64,000 nucleotides of DNA from an uncultured Collinsella sp. (GTDB lineage Bacteria; Actinomycetota; Coriobacteriia; Coriobacteriales; Coriobacteriaceae), in contig CABUNJ010000001.1 in the NCBI GenBank assembly GCA_902492935.1, positions 1 to 64,000 of the forward strand, read 5' to 3'. Under the pieces are notes generated by a model, which saw nothing but the letters and a program-made list of their open reading frames with translations, made no database searches and was not told the origin of the DNA. Of the stretch, positions 1 to 7,718 are shown in pieces (the first letter of the stretch is position 1; each line of letters begins with the position of its first letter). The translations under genes were made by a program, and so were the position numbers.

Positions 1-151
1 AGCTGCGGAAACGCGGGGTCCGTTCAGGCTGTTGCGTTGAGATTGAAAATCAACCGAATTTTGAAAAGAGTTTTTCGAGACCATTTCGAGCAAATCCCAC
101 CGGTTTCATAGGAGTAAACTTGCCCCACTGCAAATCCTCGAAAGGACCGTC

Positions 152-1333
152 ATGAAAGAACTCTCCAACCGCACGGCAAGATTTACCGATTCGGTCATCC
201 GCCGCATGACGCGCATCTCCAACAAGTATGGCGCCGTCAACCTGTCGCAGGGCTTCCCCGACTTCGATCCCCCGGCGCAGCTGCTCGATAGCCTCAGCGC
301 CATCGCCAGCGACCCCAAGCCGCTCTATCACCAGTACTCCATCACCTGGGGCTCCCAGGCCATGCGCGAGGCGCTCGCCGCCAAACAGGAGCACTTTATG
401 GGCATGCCGGTGAACCCCAACGAGAATATCGTAGTCACCTGCGGCTCCACCGAGGCCATGATGGCCGCCATGATGACGGTCACGAACCCCGGCGACAAGG
501 TCGTCATCTTCTCGCCATTCTACGAGAACTACGGCGCCGACACGATCCTTTCGGGTGCCGAGCCCATCTACGTGCCGCTCAACCCGCCCACATTCGACTT
601 TGACCGTGAGGTGCTCGAGGCGGCCTTCCGCGACAACGACCCCAAGGCCATCGTCCTGTGCAACCCTTCCAACCCCTGCGGCAAGGTCTTCACGCGCGAG
701 GAGCTCACCTTTATCGCCGATCTCTGCAAAAAATACGACGCCTACTGCATTACCGACGAGGTATACGAGCACATCGTCTACGCGCCCCACGAGCACGTCT
801 ATATGGCCACGCTGCCCGGCATGTTCGAACGAACCATCAGTTGCAGCTCGCTGTCCAAGACGTACTCCATCACCGGCTGGCGCCTGGGCTACACCATCGC
901 CCCTGCCGAGATCACCGAGCGCATCAAGAAGGTCCACGACTTTCTCACCGTGGGTGCCGCCGCTCCCCTGCAGGAAGCCGTTGTCACCGCCCTCAACTTC
1001 GACGACAGCTATTACGATGAGGTCCTCGACCTCTACACCGCCAAACGCGACCTGTTCTGCCAGGGGCTCGATAGCATCGGTCTTGAGCATAACGTGCCGC
1101 AGGGCGCCTACTACGTCATGATGGACATCTCTGAGTTTGGCTACGACAGCGACCTCGAATTCTGCGAGGACCTCGCATCCAAGGTGGGCGTGGGCGCCGT
1201 GCCCGGCTCGAGCTTCTTCCGCGAGCCCGTCAACCATCTGATTCGTTTCCACTTTGCCAAGCGGGACGAGACGCTTAACGCGGCACTGGAGAACCTCAAG
1301 TCGCTACGTGATAAAATCAAGCCGCGCGGGTAA
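152..1333 (+). CDS. PLP-dependent class I/II aminotransferase
   Basis: The 393-residue product is full length for the fold type I aminotransferase family. It transfers an amino group between an amino acid and a 2-oxo acid using pyridoxal phosphate in the cytosol. Visible family features are the N-terminal NLSQGFPDF segment, the CNPSNPCGK segment near residue 175, the ITDEVYEH aspartate region, and the lysine motif SSLSKTYSITGWRLGY near residue 235 whose Lys should bind PLP. The start follows CGAAAGGACCGTC, a good ribosome site. The closest well-known relatives are aspartate- or kynurenine/glutamine-type aminotransferases; the substrate cannot be read from the sequence. The gene stands alone with its own terminator at 1361-1401. 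Confidence 0.9.
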   Translation: MKELSNRTARFTDSVIRRMTRISNKYGAVNLSQGFPDFDPPAQLLDSLSAIASDPKPLYHQYSITWGSQAMREALAAKQEHFMGMPVNPNENIVVTCGSTEAMMAAMMTVTNPGDKVVIFSPFYENYGADTILSGAEPIYVPLNPPTFDFDREVLEAAFRDNDPKAIVLCNPSNPCGKVFTREELTFIADLCKKYDAYCITDEVYEHIVYAPHEHVYMATLPGMFERTISCSSLSKTYSITGWRLGYTIAPAEITERIKKVHDFLTVGAAAPLQEAVVTALNFDDSYYDEVLDLYTAKRDLFCQGLDSIGLEHNVPQGAYYVMMDISEFGYDSDLEFCEDLASKVGVGAVPGSSFFREPVNHLIRFHFAKRDETLNAALENLKSLRDKIKPRG

Positions 1334-1360
1334 GGACGGCCCGGCAACTAAAGCAACCAA

Positions 1361-1401
1361 AGAAGCCCCGCACCGCCCGCCACGTTGCGAGGCTTCTTTT
1401 T
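1361..1401 (+). terminator. intrinsic terminator after the aminotransferase
   Basis: AGAAGCC at 1361-1367 pairs with GGCTTCT at 1391-1397 and is followed by a T-run. It lies 28 bases after the aminotransferase stop codon and before the ROK kinase promoter region. Confidence 0.75.
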
Positions 1402-1474
1402 ATAGCGCTTTCTTAAATGGTTTAGAGCCCTATACTTTAGTCACGGAGCAACTCGTCCCAGAGAGAGGAATACT

Positions 1475-2365
1475 ATGGCAGAACAGCAGCTTATCGGAGC
1501 GCTCGAGGCCGGCGGCACCAAGATGGTCTGCGCCACGGGCTATGCAGACGGTACGGTCCTGGAGCGTGAGCAGATCGCGACCACGACCCCGCAGGAGACC
1601 GTTGAGGCCGTCAATGCATGGTTTGCTGACAAGGGCATCGCCGCGCTGGGCATCGGCGCCTTTGGCCCCACCGCAGTCAACCCTGCCTCGCCCCAATACG
1701 GCAAGATCCTGGAGACGCCCAAAACGGCATGGCGCTACTTCGACCTGCTGGGCACCATCCAAAACGAGCTCAATATTCCCTGCGGCTACGACACCGACGT
1801 CAACGTTGCCTGCTTGGGCGAGGTCACCTTTGGTTGCGCCCAGGGCCTCACGGACGTGGTCTACCTGACCATCGGCACCGGTGTGGGCGCCGGCGTGCTC
1901 TCGGGCGGCCAGCTCGTACACGGCATGATGCATCCCGAGGCCGGCCACATCCTGGTCACGCGCGACCCGCGCGACACCATTGGCGAGCACAGCGCCTGCC
2001 CCTTCCACGATAACTGCCTCGAGGGCCTCATCGCCGGCCCCGGCGTTAAAAAGCGCTGGGATGGCAAGAGCGCCGGAGACATGGCCGATGACCCGGAGGC
2101 CATGGACCTGCTCGCCGGCTATCTGGCACAAGCACTCATGACCTACACGCTGTGCTACGCGCCGCAAAAGATCATCATCGGCGGCGGCGTGGCCGACCAC
2201 ACCCCCATCGTGCCGCTCGCACGCAAAAAGTGCGCCGAGATGCTCAACGGCTATATCGTCACGCCCGAGGTCAACGACATCGATAACTACATCGTCAACA
2301 ACAGCCTCGAGGGCAAGCAGGGCATCATGGGTTGCCTGGCCCTGGGCGCACAGGCGCTTCAGTAG
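1475..2365 (+). CDS. ROK-family sugar kinase, probable fructokinase
   Basis: This 296-residue protein belongs to the ROK (repressor, ORF, kinase) family and should phosphorylate a free hexose with ATP in the cytosol. The N-terminal phosphate-binding motif GALEAGGTKM is present (residues 8-17). The segment near residue 130 contains GTGVGAGVL and the metal-binding HPEAGH. The Cys-containing CPFHDNCLEG near residue 173 is the zinc motif of ROK fructokinases, which is why fructose is the favoured substrate. A GAGAGAGGA ribosome site precedes the ATG. A TATACT -10-like box lies at 1431-1436, but no convincing -35 is seen. Confidence 0.88.
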   Translation: MAEQQLIGALEAGGTKMVCATGYADGTVLEREQIATTTPQETVEAVNAWFADKGIAALGIGAFGPTAVNPASPQYGKILETPKTAWRYFDLLGTIQNELNIPCGYDTDVNVACLGEVTFGCAQGLTDVVYLTIGTGVGAGVLSGGQLVHGMMHPEAGHILVTRDPRDTIGEHSACPFHDNCLEGLIAGPGVKKRWDGKSAGDMADDPEAMDLLAGYLAQALMTYTLCYAPQKIIIGGGVADHTPIVPLARKKCAEMLNGYIVTPEVNDIDNYIVNNSLEGKQGIMGCLALGAQALQ

Positions 2366-2447
2366 CAGATGCACCCACAGGGCGTGGCGCGCCCGGCAAA
2401 TCCGACCTACGGAACGACGCCACCACACCTCATATAAGCCCTCAAAT

Positions 2448-2494
2448 AAAAAAGGCCGCCTAGGACCAAACAATACGTCCTAGGCGGCCTTTTT
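2448..2494. terminator. bidirectional intrinsic terminator overlapping the vanZ-like 3' end
   Basis: AAAAAAGGCCGCCTAGGAC pairs with GTCCTAGGCGGCCTTTTT across a 10-base loop, giving A/T tracts on both sides. It can end transcription of the ROK kinase (+) and of the VanZ-like gene (-). The right arm contains the last codons and the stop of the minus-strand gene, so the C-terminal Lys-Lys-Ala-Ala is encoded by terminator DNA. Confidence 0.88.
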
Positions 2495-2929
2495 GGCGCA
2501 CATCAGCGACCGTAAGATATATCGGAGCACAACGCCCGTTGCCGCTCCACAGCAGTCGATCATCACGTCGGTGATCATGCCGGCGCGTCCCGGCACAAAG
2601 AGCTGAATCGTCTCGTCGATCGAAGGAATCAGCAGCAGGAACACCGCCGTGGGCAGCAGCACGTCAAAGGTGCGCCGGCCCTCAAAATCAAAGGCGTGCG
2701 TTGCCAGGATGCCGAGCACCATATACTCGGTAAAATGCGCGCACTTGCGAACAACAAAGTTGGTCACCCATTCATATGGAAGTCCCACGCCGTGCAGGAA
2801 ACTGCGGATAGCTTCCATGACCGTTAGGCTCAGCGAGCCCGACCCCGAGCCGGGAACCAGCGAATTGACCCAGATCAAGAGCGCCATCAGGCAGGTTACA
2901 ACCGCCCATTTTCGATTGATCTTAACCAT
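2480..2929 (-). CDS. VanZ-like family membrane protein
   Basis: The 149-residue product is a small integral membrane protein of the VanZ-like family, whose molecular function is generally unknown (VanZ itself gives low-level teicoplanin resistance). It shows a membrane segment at residues 7-26, the conserved RKCAHFTEYMVLG motif near residue 65 and the SIDETIQLFVPGR ... DVMID motif near residue 103, both diagnostic of the family. The start lies seven bases after the stop of the upstream 466-residue gene, with a GGAGG inside the end of that gene, so the two are probably co-transcribed and translationally coupled. Confidence 0.85.
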   Translation of the reverse strand: MVKINRKWAVVTCLMALLIWVNSLVPGSGSGSLSLTVMEAIRSFLHGVGLPYEWVTNFVVRKCAHFTEYMVLGILATHAFDFEGRRTFDVLLPTAVFLLLIPSIDETIQLFVPGRAGMITDVMIDCCGAATGVVLRYILRSLMCAKKAA

Positions 2930-2936
2930 GCAGAAG

Positions 2937-4337
2937 TTATGCCTCCGCGCGGAGCGGCGCGAAGCTGGCGGTACCGCCCTCGATAACGCTCAGATAGGCA
3001 CAGCCCGTACGCTTGGCGGTTGAGGACTGCAGGCGCTCGATCTCTTCCTCGAGGATCTGATTGACGCGCTCGTGACGACGGTTTTCCATAATGCCGGCGG
3101 CAATAGCCTCGGCCCGCTCGATGCTCTCGCGCGAGATACGGGCAGTATCCTCGGGGAACACAGCACTGTGACGGCCGACATAGGCGGGAGCAGCAGGCTG
3201 AGGGGCAGCGACGGGAGCGGGGGCTGCAACAGGAGCAGGCTCGTCAATCTCATCCAGAATCGCGGTGGCGGCGGCCCACATGCCCTCGTGGCCCGAGTAA
3301 TCAGCCATGGGGACATCAACCTCGAGCGAGGCATCTGGAAGGTCGCCGGTGTCGATGCGATCTTGGGCATCAATCGATGCGGTGATGGCTGCAGGCTCAT
3401 CGAGGTCATCGAGATCGATGTCCGCGGCACCGGAGATGATAGGCATGCTGGCGAGGTTTGCATTGTACGGCGCAGCCTCAGCCGCCTGCTGCTGGGCAGG
3501 AGCGCCCCACAACGAGCTTTCGGCGGCACGGCGGTCGGCAACGGCCTCCTCGTCCGCAGTCATGGCTTCATCAACGTACGAATTGTCGGCAGAAGCGTTC
3601 GCGTCCGCCGAGGTAGCGTTGTAGGCGTTATTGGCTGCCGCGTTGGCAACGAGTGCCACGAAAGCCGCCGTGCTGCCCGCAGGGGCGGCCTGGGAGCCCG
3701 ACACGGCGCGCGCCGCGGCGGCGATGTCGTCGCGATTGAAGGAGCCGGTCTGCCCGCCGTTGGTGAGCTCGTCGATGGCGACTTGATAGACGTCGCGCGA
3801 GTGTGCAGGGTCGCAGCTCACCGGCGAATCGTCGTCGAGCATACTGTCGATCATGGACCAAGCCTCGGCCTCGTCCATAGCATCTGCAGCTCGAGCGATG
3901 GTAGGGACACCATCATCGGCATGACGGCGCTGGAACGCACCAGTCAGGCCGGAAAGGAATGCCGAGGTAGACTGCTCAGCCTGAGCCTGAGAAGCAGAAG
4001 CCGCAGCGTAAGGAGTCGCATCCTGCTGCTGAGCTGGAATCGAGGCGGTCTTGAACTCGCTTTGATGCTGATTGAGATTGGCGGCACCGCCCATGGCATC
4101 AGGCTGGAACAGACGCTCTTCACGCTGCGCACGGTACTCGGAGATACCCAGCGAGGCGGCATAGATACCCACGCCCGCCACCGCGCCCACGGCGAAGGGA
4201 ACCGCACCCGCCACGACCGTCTCGTTCACCGACGAAAACGGCAGCGTCGCGGCATACATAACCACGGGAGCGGCAAGGCCGATCCCGCACGAAAGTCCGG
4301 CAAGGACTGCTCGTTGTGTTGCATCAGAAGAAGCCAT
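2937..4337 (-). CDS. membrane-anchored Ala-rich protein of unknown function
   Basis: I do not recognise a family for this 466-residue protein. Residues 9-33 and 40-66 form two hydrophobic Ala/Gly/Val-rich helices. The following 380 residues are Ala-, Asp- and Pro-rich, low in hydrophobic clusters and probably disordered, with short acidic patches such as IDLDDLDEPA. A conserved-looking tail near residue 445 (GCAYLSVIEGGTASFAPL) follows a likely helix rich in Glu and Arg. The topology suggests a membrane anchor with a long cytosolic tail. GGGGAG precedes the ATG. It is the first gene of a two-gene unit with the VanZ-like gene. A structural or scaffolding role is only a guess. Confidence 0.7.
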   Translation of the reverse strand: MASSDATQRAVLAGLSCGIGLAAPVVMYAATLPFSSVNETVVAGAVPFAVGAVAGVGIYAASLGISEYRAQREERLFQPDAMGGAANLNQHQSEFKTASIPAQQQDATPYAAASASQAQAEQSTSAFLSGLTGAFQRRHADDGVPTIARAADAMDEAEAWSMIDSMLDDDSPVSCDPAHSRDVYQVAIDELTNGGQTGSFNRDDIAAAARAVSGSQAAPAGSTAAFVALVANAAANNAYNATSADANASADNSYVDEAMTADEEAVADRRAAESSLWGAPAQQQAAEAAPYNANLASMPIISGAADIDLDDLDEPAAITASIDAQDRIDTGDLPDASLEVDVPMADYSGHEGMWAAATAILDEIDEPAPVAAPAPVAAPQPAAPAYVGRHSAVFPEDTARISRESIERAEAIAAGIMENRRHERVNQILEEEIERLQSSTAKRTGCAYLSVIEGGTASFAPLRAEA

Positions 4338-4650
4338 GAGCTCTCCCCATCTTCAAGCACCCAAATCGCATCATTCAGTTGGCTGCGCGAGAGAAGATGA
4401 AGCGGGGCTATGCCCCAAAGCAACGGTATATGGTTCGTTTCATCTGCGTTTTCCGTCGCGAAGCTTAAAAGCTATTATGCGAAACCGCCCTGTCGATTGC
4501 AAGCGACGATGTCGGATTGAAACGGGAAACCTGCTGCTTGCCAGTCTTATGGTCAAAAATAAGTGCGAAGCGGCGATATAGAAAAGGGCCGAGGCTCAAA
4601 GCCCCGACCCTTTATCGCATTGATGATTAACGCTGCGTGTGGATGACAAC
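4338..4650. other. intergenic region between rho and the Ala-rich membrane protein gene
   Basis: This stretch of about 310 bases carries the rho terminator at 4582-4613 and should hold the promoter for the minus-strand 466-residue gene. I could not pick a convincing -35/-10 pair. No ORF here has a ribosome site and recognisable sequence. Confidence 0.6.
4582..4613 (-). terminator. intrinsic terminator of rho
   Basis: Read on the minus strand, GGGTCGGGGCT pairs with AGCCTCGGCCC (two G-U pairs, which only work in this direction) and is followed by TTTTC. It sits 37 bases after the rho stop codon. The gene for the Rho factor thus appears to end with a Rho-independent signal. Confidence 0.75.
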
Positions 4651-7188
4651 CTAGAACGTCTGCTCGTAGTCGCTGTGCTTTTTGGCCGAACGCACCAGGA
4701 ACTCCTGGTTGGTGTTGGTGCCCTTAAGACCCTTGATAAACGATGCGGCCGCGCGCTCGGTGTTGTTCATGCCGGCAAGAATGCGACGTAGACCAAAGAC
4801 AAACGGACGCATCTGCTCGTCGACCAACAGGTCCTCGTTACGCGTACCGGAGGCAACGGGGTCGATAGCCGGGAAGATGCGGCGATCGGCCAGGTCGCGG
4901 TCGAGCTTAAGCTCCATGTTGCCGGTGCCCTTGAACTCCTCAAAGATGACTTCGTCCATCTTGGAACCGGTGTCGATGAGGGCAGAGGCCAGGATGGTGA
5001 GCGAGCCACCGTTCTCGATATTACGGGCTGCGCCCAGGAAGCGCTTGGGCGGGTACAGGGCCGCCGAATCGACACCGCCCGAAAGGATGCGGCCCGAGGC
5101 GGGCGCCGCCAAGTTGTAGGCGCGGGCAAGACGCGTGATGGAGTCGAGCACCACCACGACGTCGCCACCCAGCTCCACGATGCGCTTGGCGCGCTCGATG
5201 ACGAGCTCTGCCACGCGAGTGTGGTTGTCGGCGGGCATATCGAAGGTCGACGCCACAACCTCGCCCTTGATGGAACGCTGCATATCGGTGACCTCTTCGG
5301 GGCGCTCGTCGACGAGCAGGCAGATGAGGTGCACCTCGGGGTTGTTAATCGAAATAGACTGGCAGATCTTCTTGAGGATCGTGGTCTTGCCGGCCTTGGG
5401 CGGGGACACGATCAGGCCACGCTGACCCTTGCCGATCGGCGACACGATGTCGATGGCGCGACCGGTAATGGAGTCCTTGCCGTGCTCCATGCGCAGCGGC
5501 TCGTTGGGATAGACCGGGGTGAGGTCACCAAACTTGGGGCGGTTGCGAATCTGCTCGGGGTCTAGACCGTTGACGGTCGTGATTTTGGCGAGGCCGGCGC
5601 GCTTGTCGCCGCCGCGCGAAGGACGAAGCGAGCCCTCGATGACGTCGCCCGTGCGCAGACGCGCGGAGCGGATGAGGTAGGCGGGCACGAAGGCGTCGTC
5701 GTTGGACTTCATGTAGCCATGGGCGTGGATGATGCCGGAGCTGTCCGGGCGAATCTGCAGAATACCCTTGATGTCGCGGAAGCCCTCGGCCTTCGCGGCG
5801 GTGACGTAGATCTCCTCGACGAGCTCGGCTTTCTTCTTGCCGGTCGTCTCGATCTCGAACTCCTTGGCCTTCTCGCGCAGCTCGGCTACCTTCATGGCCG
5901 CAAGCTCCTCGCGCGAAAGCGTGGGCTCGGTGGGGGCGGCGTTGCGCTCCTTGTTGCGCTGTTTGCGGTCGCGCTGACGGCTGCGGCGGTCGTTGTTGCG
6001 ATCGTCCTTGCGGTCGTTGCGCTCGTCGTTGCGCTTGTGCTGACGGCGGTTGGGGCGAGCACCGTCTTCGGCCTCGGCGGGCGCGGCGCCATCAGTTGCG
6101 GCGGCGTCGGCATTGGCTGAAGCGGCGCCATTGGCCTCGGCGCCGGAATCGACCTGTGCTTCGACATCAGCCTGCTGCTCGGACGCCTTGGCCTTAGCGG
6201 ACTTCTTACGACCGCGCTTGGGCTTCTCGGACGCAGACTGTTCGACGTCTTGGGGCTCGGCGGCATCAATCGATGCATCGGCGGTCGTCTCGGCGGAATC
6301 CTCGGACGCACCCTTCTTGGCAGCCTTGGCCTTGGACGTGCGCTTAGCAGCAGTACGATGGCTGCGACCAGGACGGACGTCGGCGGGCTCGACATCGGCG
6401 GGAGCGGCCTCGGAAGTCGTAGCATCCTGGACGGACGCGTCGGCGGCGGTTGCAGACTCGGCGGTCGCCGCAGCATCCCGAGCGGCTGCAGCTGCGGCTG
6501 CGGCCTTCTCTGCCTCGACGAAGGCCTTGGGCTTGCGACCACGACGGTGCGGGCGCAAAGCCGGATCGACAACGGGAACTTCGCTGGCCTCGACAGGCGC
6601 AGCGGGCTCAACAGGCGATGTGCCCTCCCCTGCCGCGGAACGGACCGAAGCCTCAGTGAGCTCGGGGGTTACCTGATCGGCAACCTGCTCGGCCTTAGCA
6701 GCCGTGCGACGGCGTGTGCGCGGTACCGGCTTCTCGGTCGGCTGGTCGGCGACAGGGGTCTCGGGCACAGACGGAGCTGCAAGCTCGGTCAGAGCCGCGG
6801 CCTCGCGCTCGGCAGCACGACGGCGGGCGCGCACCACCTGAGCCTCGCTAATCTGCGCCAACGCACGTGCCTGCGCAACCTCATCGGAAATCGGCGCCGA
6901 GGAGTCAGCTGCAACGGTGCGCTTGGCGCGCGTCGTGCGCGTGGTACGGCGCTTGGGCTTGGTGACCTCCTCGCCGTCAGCAGCAGACTTGGCCGTGCGG
7001 CGCGTACGCTTGGGCTTTGCCGGAGCAGCCTCCTCACCAGTTGCAGGCACGGCCTTCTCAGCCGTTGCAGCCTTAGGCGTCTCAAGAGCCGAGGTTTGCG
7101 CGGGCGCCGCGACCTGGTCCGACGCAACCGGTGCAGCGGGAGCGGCTTGCGTCGTCGTTATTTCGTTTTCTTGCTGTTGATCAGACAC
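4651..7188 (-). CDS. rho: transcription termination factor Rho with a long N-terminal extension
   Basis: Rho is a hexameric RNA-dependent ATPase/helicase that ends transcription. Residues from about 421 to 845 are a complete canonical Rho: an N-terminal Rho_N helix bundle (LSREELAAMKVAELREKA), a cold-shock-like RNA-binding domain, the Walker A motif SPPKAGKTTILKK near residue 594, the segment VVVVLDSITRLARAYN and the terminal helix. The first 420 residues are an Ala/Pro/Thr/Arg/Lys-rich, probably disordered extension with Arg-rich stretches around residues 375-415. Long extensions are known in Actinobacterial Rho proteins, where they add RNA affinity. This one doubles the protein length. Translation starts at GTG with only a weak upstream purine stretch. 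Confidence 0.96.
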   Translation of the reverse strand: MSDQQQENEITTTQAAPAAPVASDQVAAPAQTSALETPKAATAEKAVPATGEEAAPAKPKRTRRTAKSAADGEEVTKPKRRTTRTTRAKRTVAADSSAPISDEVAQARALAQISEAQVVRARRRAAEREAAALTELAAPSVPETPVADQPTEKPVPRTRRRTAAKAEQVADQVTPELTEASVRSAAGEGTSPVEPAAPVEASEVPVVDPALRPHRRGRKPKAFVEAEKAAAAAAAARDAAATAESATAADASVQDATTSEAAPADVEPADVRPGRSHRTAAKRTSKAKAAKKGASEDSAETTADASIDAAEPQDVEQSASEKPKRGRKKSAKAKASEQQADVEAQVDSGAEANGAASANADAAATDGAAPAEAEDGARPNRRQHKRNDERNDRKDDRNNDRRSRQRDRKQRNKERNAAPTEPTLSREELAAMKVAELREKAKEFEIETTGKKKAELVEEIYVTAAKAEGFRDIKGILQIRPDSSGIIHAHGYMKSNDDAFVPAYLIRSARLRTGDVIEGSLRPSRGGDKRAGLAKITTVNGLDPEQIRNRPKFGDLTPVYPNEPLRMEHGKDSITGRAIDIVSPIGKGQRGLIVSPPKAGKTTILKKICQSISINNPEVHLICLLVDERPEEVTDMQRSIKGEVVASTFDMPADNHTRVAELVIERAKRIVELGGDVVVVLDSITRLARAYNLAAPASGRILSGGVDSAALYPPKRFLGAARNIENGGSLTILASALIDTGSKMDEVIFEEFKGTGNMELKLDRDLADRRIFPAIDPVASGTRNEDLLVDEQMRPFVFGLRRILAGMNNTERAAASFIKGLKGTNTNQEFLVRSAKKHSDYEQTF

Positions 7189-7362
7189 AGTGTTTGCTCA
7201 ACTTTCTTTTCAAGCCCTGTGATCACATGCTCCCTGCATAAACCTTCAGGGCGGCTAAACAGTCTAGCTCCGTCAAATACCGACGGACATCATTGATCTG
7301 TATCGAGATATTTGCGTCATATACGCAGCGTTAGTGTAACACAACCGCAACCACCTGCAACT

Positions 7363-7394
7363 TAGTCATTGAGGACGTTCTTAAACGACTAGTC
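7363..7394. repeat. 32-bp interspersed repeat, copy 1 (GGACGTTCTTAAACGACTAGTC type)
   Basis: This 32-base segment matches 26633-26664 at 31 of 32 positions. It contains GTTCTTAAACGACTAGTC and begins with TAGTCATT. Both copies are intergenic. Confidence 0.8.
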
Positions 7395-7445
7395 AAAAGG
7401 GACAATCTTTGGTTTAACACCCACAAATCTGACTGCCTCCGCCAA

Positions 7446-7593
7446 AACTATGGCGGTTTACTACGATGAATCGCTCAACCGCGACCACTCCGAAACTTGT
7501 TGAACTAAAACCGCAGGTAGATGCCTTGCACTTTTTTGCGAAAAGCCGGCGTGGTTGGAATTTCTCATTTCATCGTAGTAAACCGGCATAGTT
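7446..7593. repeat. inverted-repeat element, 148 bp, 25-bp arms
   Basis: The arms at 7446-7470 and 7569-7593 are reverse complements with one mismatch (core TTTACTACGATGAA). The interior contains TAAAACCGCAGGT, whose reverse complement also occurs inside the differently armed element at 28523-28645. No ORF is present. It may be a non-autonomous mobile element or a folded RNA. Confidence 0.75.
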
Positions 7594-7638
7594 TCGTATT
7601 TCCAGCAGTTCCAAATTCGTCAATACGTCGGCGTTTGC

Positions 7639-7674
7639 AAAAAGCCCGACCTCCATATGGGAGATCGGGCTTTC
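7639..7674 (-). terminator. intrinsic terminator of argS
   Basis: AAAGCCCGACCTCC pairs with GGGAGATCGGGCTTT around a CATAT-containing loop. In the minus direction the hairpin is followed by TTTTTGC. It lies 45 bases beyond the argS stop codon. Confidence 0.8.
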
Positions 7675-7718
7675 AAGGCTCAATTAAACCAAACTTGCGC
7701 AGTCAAATGACTCGCAGA

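Larger units (their letters stand above)
7189..7718. other. rho-argS intergenic region with repeats
   Basis: The 530 bases hold the rho leader, a 32-bp repeat (7363-7394), a 148-bp inverted-repeat element (7446-7593) and the argS terminator (7639-7674). I see no credible gene. AT content is well above that of neighbouring genes. Confidence 0.6.

Noticed and set aside
1..151. An end of a preceding gene at the left window edge
   Set aside because: No open frame from the edge shows recognisable sequence. The stretch reads as the leader of the aminotransferase gene.
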